Part shown: positions 58,787 through 64,000 of the stretch, in pieces
How the letters are laid out: every line of letters starts with the position of its first letter
Numbering within the stretch: the first letter of the stretch is position 1
From: Marinomonas communis
Lineage (GTDB): Bacteria; Pseudomonadota; Gammaproteobacteria; Pseudomonadales; Marinomonadaceae
Length of the DNA: 64,000 nt
Direction of reading: 5' to 3'
Assembly (NCBI RefSeq): GCF_004363305.1
Contig: NZ_SNZA01000003.1
Span: 473,832-537,831, forward strand
Notes under the pieces: model-generated
Told to the model about the DNA's origin: nothing
Seen by the model: only the letters and a program-made list of their open reading frames with translations
The model's database searches: none
Translations under genes and position numbers: made by a program

Positions 58787-59218
58787 ATGACTCTAGATCG
58801 CTATGACGAAAAGGTGCTTGCATTACTGGTGCAAGATGCTCGTTTGTCTGTATCCGATATTAGCCGCCAGGTGAATCTTTCTCGCTCTGCTGTCTCTGAA
58901 CGTATAAAGCGATTAGAGGAAGGGGGGATGATTACAGGCTATCATGCCCATGTGTCAAAAATGGACCAAGATCTTATTTCCGCTTATTTAGCGTTAACCT
59001 TTAGGCCCTTATCTTGCGAACAAGTGCAGCCATATATCGACAAAATTCCAGAAGTAAAGCTGGCGCATTCTATTAGCGGTGATATTGATCTGATGATTCT
59101 AGTGCAAGTACCGTCTATGAAGCGTTTGCATGAAATACGATTGGAAATGGACAGTTGGCCAAATATCGATAAGGTCATGACGCATATGTGTTTGGCTACA
59201 CGACTGGATCGTTTGTAG
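58787..59218 (+). CDS. Lrp/AsnC-family regulator divergent from the YjeH-like gene
   Basis: A 143-residue regulator with an N-terminal helix-turn-helix (YDEKVLALLVQDARLSVSDISRQVNLSRSAVSERIKRLEEGGMI) and a RAM domain (LISAYLALTFRPL to SISGDIDLMILVQVPSMKRL). Lrp-type regulators are commonly divergent from the amino-acid exporter they control, so the yjeH-luxS pair is the likely target. It is shorter than the 152-residue Lrp protein at 54.6 kb and not a recent copy of it. Confidence 0.93.
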   Translation: MTLDRYDEKVLALLVQDARLSVSDISRQVNLSRSAVSERIKRLEEGGMITGYHAHVSKMDQDLISAYLALTFRPLSCEQVQPYIDKIPEVKLAHSISGDIDLMILVQVPSMKRLHEIRLEMDSWPNIDKVMTHMCLATRLDRL

Positions 59219-59290
59219 TACACTGGTTGCGCTTAGCTTAATTGGCTTGTGTCTACTTGTTTTAGTATTTATGTAAACACAATCATCTAT

Positions 59291-59314
59291 ATGTCAGGGA
59301 GAGTGCTGTTCTGA
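59291..59314 (+). other. Seven-codon ORF overlapping the ClC start
   Basis: ATG TCA GGG AGA GTG CTG TTC TGA. Its stop overlaps the CTG proposed as the ClC start, so reinitiation or a -1 shift could couple the two. No Shine-Dalgarno precedes the ATG, so translation is unproven. Confidence 0.25.
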
Positions 59315-61047
59315 AAGGCTTAGACTTCATCACACGTTGGCGTAATCGAGATATCGCAGCGGACGATTTACTGTTGTTATCTTTGCTGGCTATTGGATGT
59401 GGAGTCTTAAGTAGCTTAACAATGACCGGTATGATCGAGCTCCTGTATTGGTTGTCATCTGCTGTATTGCCATCCCATAGTGAAAACTATGAAGACTTAT
59501 CGCCCAATTTTCGTTTTATCCTACCGGTTGCCGCATGTCTTGTTTTGACGGTGTTTTGGTATTTAGTGCCAGAGAGAGGTTTAAAGGTTGGGATTCCTTA
59601 CGTCGTAGAACGATTGAATTATCATCAAGGAAATTTGCGCTGGTTAAATGCTTTTGTGCAATTCTTCGGCGCATTTATTGGTCTCTTTGGTGGTCTCTCA
59701 ATTGGCAAGGAGGGGCCAGCTGTCCACATTGGTGCGACTTTTGGTAGTCGTCTTGCTCAGCGCTTTCGACTGTCTTACATTGGTGTGGATACGTTGGTTG
59801 CTTGTGGTGTGGCAGGTGCTATTGCAGCCGCTTTTCAGACTCCTCTAGCAGGTGTCTTGTTTGCTTACGAAGTAATCTTTCACGAATACCGGTTGCGCCT
59901 TGTATTGCCTGTTTTATTGTCAGCCATCGTGGCAACGGCTATTAGTCAATGGATATTGGGACGTATTGAAATCTTTGAATTGCAGGCAGTTTTCATGCCT
60001 CTGTACGATTTAGAGATGCTCGCGGCTTATGCTGTGCTGTCTATTGGTGTCATTCTAGCCGCTGGGCTCTTCTATCAAGTTCAGCGTATTTTATGGAGTG
60101 TTGCCTACATTCCAGTATGGGCACGTTTTCTTGCAGTAGGTGTGTTAACTGGGGTGGTTGGTCTGTTCTATCCTCAAGTGCTAGGCAGTGGTTATGACAC
60201 GCTAGACCTTCTTCTCACGGGTGAAGTGCTTGCGGTCTCTTTATTTGGTCTGATCTTGGCTAAAGTATTATTAACATCTATGTCGATTGGCTTAGGTATT
60301 CCTGGCGGTATGATTGGGCCAACGTTTGTTATTGGCGGGTTGTTGGGAGCCCAGATTGCCTTTTGGTTTGATACACCAATTCCAATATCAGAGGAACTGG
60401 GGCTATTTGTGTTACTCGGAATGGCGGCTATGATGGGCACAGTGTTCCAAGCACCTCTGACGGCCATTGTTGCCATGGTTGAAATGACTCATACCTCTGT
60501 TGCCATTCCTCCCGCTATCTTTGTCATTGTCTTATCTTGTATCACCGTCCGTTTGGTGTTTAAGCAGGATTCTATTTTCGTTGAGAGGATGCATTCACTG
60601 GGTATGGTTTCTGAATGGAGTCCTGTGCAACGTCTACTTAGACAACATGATGTGCGTAGTGTCGCGACCAAAGTCGATATCTTTCCTGAATTGCTGCATT
60701 TTGAACGAGTCCGAGACTTAGCGTCAGGTATGATAGACTATGTTGCCATCGAAAAAGGTGGGCGTTACTTTGTTGTGTCAGTGACTTCGTTAGTAGAAGC
60801 TGTACAGACGTTGGATTTTGGCCCTCAGCCTTGGTTAATTGAAGATCAAAATCGTATTGCTATGTCTGTACTGCAGGCTGTTAACAGCACACAACTTCAC
60901 GCATTGGACTCATCACTCTCTTTGGCTGAGTTGTTAAGTTGGCTGCATCAGAATGAGCAGCATCAAGTGTTGGTTAATTTCTCGCAGCAAGAAGAGCTTT
61001 GGTTGGTAACATCACAACAACTCGATCAAATGTTATTAAAGGGGTAA
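59311..61047 (+). CDS. ClC-family chloride channel/antiporter, probable CTG start
   Basis: A ClC protein of about 578 residues: a membrane part (about 20-420) and a C-terminal cytosolic region that resembles CBS pairs. Signatures are GIPYVVERLN, GLSIGKEGPAVHIGA with the gating Glu, SIGLGIPGGMIGPTFVIG and FQAPLTAIVAMVEMT. The first TTG at 59374 would cut off the N-terminal helix and lacks a Shine-Dalgarno. CTG at 59311, preceded by GGGAG and followed by an in-frame KGLDFITRWRNRDIAADD, fits better. A 7-codon ORF (59291-59314) overlaps it. A sequencing indel upstream is an alternative explanation. Confidence 0.85.
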   Translation: MKGLDFITRWRNRDIAADDLLLLSLLAIGCGVLSSLTMTGMIELLYWLSSAVLPSHSENYEDLSPNFRFILPVAACLVLTVFWYLVPERGLKVGIPYVVERLNYHQGNLRWLNAFVQFFGAFIGLFGGLSIGKEGPAVHIGATFGSRLAQRFRLSYIGVDTLVACGVAGAIAAAFQTPLAGVLFAYEVIFHEYRLRLVLPVLLSAIVATAISQWILGRIEIFELQAVFMPLYDLEMLAAYAVLSIGVILAAGLFYQVQRILWSVAYIPVWARFLAVGVLTGVVGLFYPQVLGSGYDTLDLLLTGEVLAVSLFGLILAKVLLTSMSIGLGIPGGMIGPTFVIGGLLGAQIAFWFDTPIPISEELGLFVLLGMAAMMGTVFQAPLTAIVAMVEMTHTSVAIPPAIFVIVLSCITVRLVFKQDSIFVERMHSLGMVSEWSPVQRLLRQHDVRSVATKVDIFPELLHFERVRDLASGMIDYVAIEKGGRYFVVSVTSLVEAVQTLDFGPQPWLIEDQNRIAMSVLQAVNSTQLHALDSSLSLAELLSWLHQNEQHQVLVNFSQQEELWLVTSQQLDQMLLKG

Positions 61048-61049
61048 GC

Positions 61050-61472
61050 ATGCTTTGGGTTAAAGCATTTCACATTATTGCAGTGGTTTGTTGGTTTGCA
61101 GCACTGTTTTATTTGCCACGTTTGTTTGTTTACCATGCTGATGCAAAAGATCATGAAAGCATAGAGCGTTTTAAAATTATGGAGCGTAAGCTCTATCGTG
61201 GCATCATGACACCATCTGCGATCGCGACCGTTGTATTAGGCTTTTGGGTGGTTTCTTACAATACTGAGTACTATTTTAGTTCCGGTTGGTTTCATGCAAA
61301 AATGCTGCTCGTTGCTTTGCTGCTAGGCTATCACCATGCCTGCGGTAGTATGCTTAAAAAGTTTGCAAATGATCAAAATACACGTAGTCACAAGTTTTAC
61401 CGTTGGTTTAACGAATTTCCCGTTCTAATTCTCATCGGCGTTTGTATTCTCGTCGTAGTTAGACCATTTTAA
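61050..61472 (+). CDS. hemJ: Protoporphyrinogen IX oxidase HemJ
   Basis: Converts protoporphyrinogen IX to protoporphyrin IX in the inner membrane. The 140-residue product has four membrane helices and the HemJ pattern KAFHIIAVVCWFAALFYLPRLFVYH near the start, then RGIMTPSAI, WFHAKMLLV and RWFNEFPVL. AAAGGGG lies upstream of the ATG at 61050 and overlaps the end of the ClC gene (stop 61047), so translation is coupled. An in-frame upstream start at 60999 lies inside ClC and is rejected. Its presence explains how the cell works without hemG or Bacillus-type hemY. Confidence 0.95.
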   Translation: MLWVKAFHIIAVVCWFAALFYLPRLFVYHADAKDHESIERFKIMERKLYRGIMTPSAIATVVLGFWVVSYNTEYYFSSGWFHAKMLLVALLLGYHHACGSMLKKFANDQNTRSHKFYRWFNEFPVLILIGVCILVVVRPF

Positions 61473-61496
61473 TTTACCGAATTTATGGATCACATT

Positions 61497-62783
61497 ATGA
61501 GTCGTTCAGAAGAATTATATTCTCGTGCCCAAAAACACATTCCTGGTGGCGTTAACTCACCAGTTCGAGCATTTAATGGTGTGGGGGGATCGCCTGTTTT
61601 CTTTCAAAAAGGAGAGGGGGCTTATGTATACGATGAAGATGGCAAGCGCTACATCGATTATGTTGGTTCATGGGGGCCAATGATTTTGGGGCACTCGCAC
61701 CCAGATGTTATGAGTGCTGTGCGTAAACAATTGGATTATGGCTTGAGTTTTGGTGCCCCTACGGAAGTAGAAATCACTATGGCTGATAAAGTATGCGAGC
61801 TTGTGCCATCGATGGACATGGTACGCATGGTGAACTCTGGCACCGAAGCAACGATGAGTGCGATTCGTCTAGCTCGAGGTTATACCGGCCGAGATAAGAT
61901 CGTTAAGTTTGAAGGCTGTTACCACGGTCACTCAGATTCTTTGTTGGTAAAAGCAGGCTCAGGTGCTTTGACTCTTGGCGTACCGAACTCTCCTGGCGTA
62001 CCAGCGGATCTTGCTCAGCATACAATCACGTTGCAGTTTAACGATATTGAAGAAGTAAAAGCCTGCTTTGCAGACATTGGTGATCAGATTGCTTGTATCA
62101 TCGTTGAGCCTGTTGCCGGCAATATGAACTGTATTCCTCCCGTTGCAGGCTTCTTAGAAACGTTGCGAGAAGTTTGTGATCAATCTGGCGCAGTGCTTAT
62201 TTTTGATGAGGTGATGACAGGTTTTCGCGTTGCCTTGGGTGGTGCACAAGAGAAGTTCAACATTAAGCCTGACCTAACGACATTGGGTAAAGTCATTGGT
62301 GCTGGTATGCCAGTAGGTGCCTTTGGTGGTAAGCGTGAGATTATGGAATACATTGCGCCGCTTGGCCCTGTTTATCAAGCCGGTACGTTGTCAGGTAATC
62401 CTGTAGCGATGGTGGCAGGCCTTGCTGTTTTGAATAAGATCAGTGAGCCAGAGTTTCATAAGTCGTTGGAAGCAAAAACCGTAGCGCTGATGGAAGGTAT
62501 TCAAGCTGCTGCAGATGAGTTAAACGTGCCGCTTGTTACGGTTTGTGCAGGGGGCGGTATGTTTGGTCTATTCTTCACTGAGCAAGAGCGTGTAACTACA
62601 TTTGCAGATGTGCAAAAGTGTGACACGGAGAAATTTAAGGTATTCTTCCATCACCTTCTAGAAGAGGGGGTGTACCTTGCTCCGTCTGCATTTGAGGCTG
62701 GTTTTACATCACAGGCTCATAGCGATGAAGACATTGCCTACACTGTTGCTGCGGCAAAGCGCGCGCTAGCGAAATTAGTTTAA
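61497..62783 (+). CDS. hemL: Glutamate-1-semialdehyde 2,1-aminomutase
   Basis: PLP-dependent mutase that makes 5-aminolevulinate from HemA's product. The 428-residue protein starts [25 protein letters not shown] and has the PLP-lysine segment [18 protein letters not shown] near residue 265, [13 protein letters not shown] and [17 protein letters not shown]. The ATG at 61497 gives the conserved N-terminus; the ATG at 61485 would add four residues. It follows hemJ on the same strand by 24 bp, and both act in tetrapyrrole synthesis. Confidence 0.97.
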   Translation: MSRSEELYSRAQKHIPGGVNSPVRAFNGVGGSPVFFQKGEGAYVYDEDGKRYIDYVGSWGPMILGHSHPDVMSAVRKQLDYGLSFGAPTEVEITMADKVCELVPSMDMVRMVNSGTEATMSAIRLARGYTGRDKIVKFEGCYHGHSDSLLVKAGSGALTLGVPNSPGVPADLAQHTITLQFNDIEEVKACFADIGDQIACIIVEPVAGNMNCIPPVAGFLETLREVCDQSGAVLIFDEVMTGFRVALGGAQEKFNIKPDLTTLGKVIGAGMPVGAFGGKREIMEYIAPLGPVYQAGTLSGNPVAMVAGLAVLNKISEPEFHKSLEAKTVALMEGIQAAADELNVPLVTVCAGGGMFGLFFTEQERVTTFADVQKCDTEKFKVFFHHLLEEGVYLAPSAFEAGFTSQAHSDEDIAYTVAAAKRALAKLV

Positions 62784-62799
62784 TCATTGGAGAACCTTA

Positions 62800-63588
62800 A
62801 TGAAGGTGGATGATATGCCTGTCGAAGAAACTGAAAAAGACCTTCCTAAGGATGGAGTGGACGAAGGCAGTGCAACCGCAACAGAAAAACGACCGCGTAG
62901 AGGCGTTTACTTGTTGCCAAATTTGTTTACCACCGCGGCTTTATTTTCTGGCTTCTATGCCATTATTGCAGCCATGAATGGTAATTTTATTCAAGCATCG
63001 GTAGCGATCTTTATTTCTATGGTGCTTGATGGTTTGGATGGTCGAATTGCTCGTTTAACTCGTACTCAAAGTGCTTTTGGTGCCGAATATGATTCGCTAG
63101 CCGATATGGTTTCGTTTGGTATTGCTCCTGCATTAATTGCGTTTACTTGGGCGCTTGCGCCTTTGGGTAAGGTGGGGTGGATTGCGGCTTTTATTTATGC
63201 AGTCGGAGCGGCGCTTCGCTTAGCTCGCTTCAATACCATGATTGGTAGTCAAGACAAGCGTTACTTTACCGGCTTGCCGAGCCCTTCGGCTGCAGCGATA
63301 GTTGCAGGGGTTATTTGGGCTTGTGAAAGTGCAGGGGTGACAGGAGACCAAGTGGCAAGCATTATGGCATTACTAGTCCCTGTAACGGGTCTATTAATGG
63401 TGAGTAATGTTAAATACCGTAGCTTCAAGGATTTGAACATTAAAGGACGTGTTCCTTTTGTTGTTCTACTAATTGCTGTGCTTGTATTAGTTCTAATTGC
63501 ACTTGAGCCAGCGCTTGTTCTCGCAGGCGTATTCTGTGCCTATGGTTTATGGGGATTGCTAGGGATTTTTATCAAGCAACTTCGATAA
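62800..63588 (+). CDS. pssA: CDP-diacylglycerol-serine O-phosphatidyltransferase
   Basis: Makes phosphatidylserine, the precursor of phosphatidylethanolamine. The 262-residue membrane protein has the CDP-alcohol phosphotransferase signature: D-G-x2-A-R starting in DGRIAR, then Gly and two Asp (FGAEYDSLADMVSFGIAPA). Eight or so helices follow. It has a charged N-terminal tail (1-30) rich in Lys/Glu/Asp. GGAGA precedes the ATG. This is the CDP-alcohol type, not the phospholipase-D-like PssA of E. coli. Confidence 0.93.
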   Translation: MKVDDMPVEETEKDLPKDGVDEGSATATEKRPRRGVYLLPNLFTTAALFSGFYAIIAAMNGNFIQASVAIFISMVLDGLDGRIARLTRTQSAFGAEYDSLADMVSFGIAPALIAFTWALAPLGKVGWIAAFIYAVGAALRLARFNTMIGSQDKRYFTGLPSPSAAAIVAGVIWACESAGVTGDQVASIMALLVPVTGLLMVSNVKYRSFKDLNIKGRVPFVVLLIAVLVLVLIALEPALVLAGVFCAYGLWGLLGIFIKQLR

Positions 63589-63606
63589 CAAAACTGTTTG
63601 AGATTC

Positions 63607-63641
63607 AAAGCCTGCTACTTATTTAAGTAGTGGGCTTTTTG
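63607..63641 (+). terminator. Intrinsic terminator after pssA
   Basis: AAGCCTGCTACTT (63608-63620) pairs with AAGTAGTGGGCTT (63625-63637) with two G-U pairs, loop ATTT, then TTT. It isolates pssA from the rRNA leader. Confidence 0.88.
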
Positions 63642-63759
63642 CTTTCAGGGCCTTGGTTTTATTGGGTGGCGGTTTGTATTGCAAAGGGTTTGGTTGTTTA
63701 TTGATCGACTGGTGTGTGTTTCTGGTTGATAAATAAACAGATTCGAGCTTTTTTCGTCA

Positions 63760-63823
63760 TAAAGGGAACTTTTTTAAAATTAATTCAAAAAGAGCTTGCG
63801 CTGAAAATTCTGATGCGTATTAT
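63760..63823 (+). promoter_or_regulatory. rRNA operon P1-type promoter with UP element
   Basis: -35 TTGCGC (63796-63801), 16-bp spacer, -10 TATTAT (63818-63823), preceded by an A/T-rich stretch (63766-63790) like an UP element. The -10 is flanked by TGCGTA...TACGCA, an inverted repeat centred on it. A C-rich discriminator (ACGCACCC) follows, as in growth-rate-controlled rrn promoters. Confidence 0.75.
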
Positions 63824-63914
63824 ACGCACCCACTGACACGGCAGGCCAGCACGGACTGCACAGCGAACTGGAAACAGTAAGCGATTAACCTTAAGGGTTA
63901 AGAGGATGTGTCAA

Positions 63915-63926
63915 CGCTCTTTAAAA
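63915..63926 (+). promoter_or_regulatory. boxA antitermination site
   Basis: CGCTCTTTAAAA matches the boxA consensus (TGCTCTTTAAC-type) that loads NusB-NusE on rRNA leaders. Confidence 0.75.
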
Positions 63927-63961
63927 TAGATAATCAGATAATTTGTGTGGGCGCTCGCTGG

Positions 63962-63986
63962 AGACTTCTCAAAACTTTAGAAGTCT
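63962..63986 (+). other. Leader hairpin next to 16S
   Basis: AGACTTCT (63962-63969) and AGAAGTCT (63979-63986) form an 8-bp stem with a 9-base loop. It could be part of rRNA precursor processing. Confidence 0.4.
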
Positions 63987-64000
63987 TAAATGAGTGACCA

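Larger units (their letters stand above)
63824..64000 (+). other. Leader of an rRNA operon (16S gene expected just beyond the window)
   Basis: The 177 bases hold boxA (CGCTCTTTAAAA, 63915-63926), a GGGCGCTCGCTGG stretch and a hairpin AGACTTCT/AGAAGTCT at 63962-63986. This combination, with the promoter above, is the leader of a 16S gene. No mature 16S sequence is visible before the window end. Confidence 0.8.

Overview
The window looks like chromosomal core DNA from a marine gammaproteobacterium of the Oceanospirillales, most probably Marinomonas or a close relative. This is inferred from moderate GC, Pseudomonas-like gene order (hemC divergent from argH; lptM-lysA-dapF-DUF484-yigB; eno-ftsB-ispD; ispF-truD-surE-pcm-nlpD-rpoS), a DMT/LysE/Lrp-rich accessory stretch, and protein similarity recalled from memory. 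No database search was run. There are no insertion sequences, prophage genes, CRISPR arrays or tRNA genes. The window opens inside ychF and closes in the leader of a ribosomal RNA operon, just before the expected 16S gene.

Layout. 1-5.6 kb (minus strand): a TPR lipoprotein gene followed by lolB, ispE, prs, rplY, pth and ychF, a tightly packed group for outer-membrane lipoprotein sorting, isoprenoid and PRPP synthesis and translation. 5.8-9.1 kb (plus): hemA-prfA-prmC. 9.1-12.8 kb: yaaA, a small unknown ORF, a carrier-like membrane protein and an Aer-like chemoreceptor. 12.8-17.0 kb (minus): hemC-hemD-hemX-hemY, divergent from argH. 18.6-23.3 kb: a TonB-like anchored unknown protein, then lptM-lysA-dapF-DUF484-yigB, where the xerC usually found in this block is absent. 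23.4-27.8 kb: trxA, an M23 endopeptidase, tyrS and tilS. 27.9-31.3 kb: an apparent insertion between tilS and pyrG carrying a FadL porin, a P-loop kinase, a DUF6482-like protein and an orphan flavin/2Fe-2S reductase. 31.5-41.4 kb: pyrG, eno, ftsB, ispD, ispF, truD, surE, pcm, a DUF368 (PopT-type) protein, nlpD and rpoS. 41.4-47.2 kb: an AhpA/YtjB-like membrane protein divergent from serB, a HepT-like protein, and moaA-moaB-moeA for molybdenum cofactor. 47.3-51.1 kb: tesB, a diguanylate cyclase overlapping queG tail to tail, and an 86-residue unknown. 51.5-59.2 kb: ilvI-ilvH, an acidic periplasmic helical protein, two Lrp/AsnC regulators, three putative small-solute or amino-acid exporters (EamA, LysE, YjeH-like) and luxS. 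59.3-63.6 kb: a ClC channel/transporter with an unusual start, hemJ, hemL and pssA, then the rRNA promoter and boxA.

Much of the window is biosynthetic housekeeping. Seven haem-related genes (hemA, hemL, hemC, hemD, hemX, hemY, hemJ) are spread over four loci. The amino-acid part (argH, lysA, dapF, serB, ilvIH) sits with Lrp regulators and exporters, suggesting control of branched-chain amino acid and methionine pools. I see no clear new defence or mobile system. The most interesting unexplained items are the repeat-rich promoter of the periplasmic helical protein, the exporter/Lrp/luxS neighbourhood, the probable CTG start of the ClC gene, the TonB-like anchored protein and the degenerate HepT-like protein.
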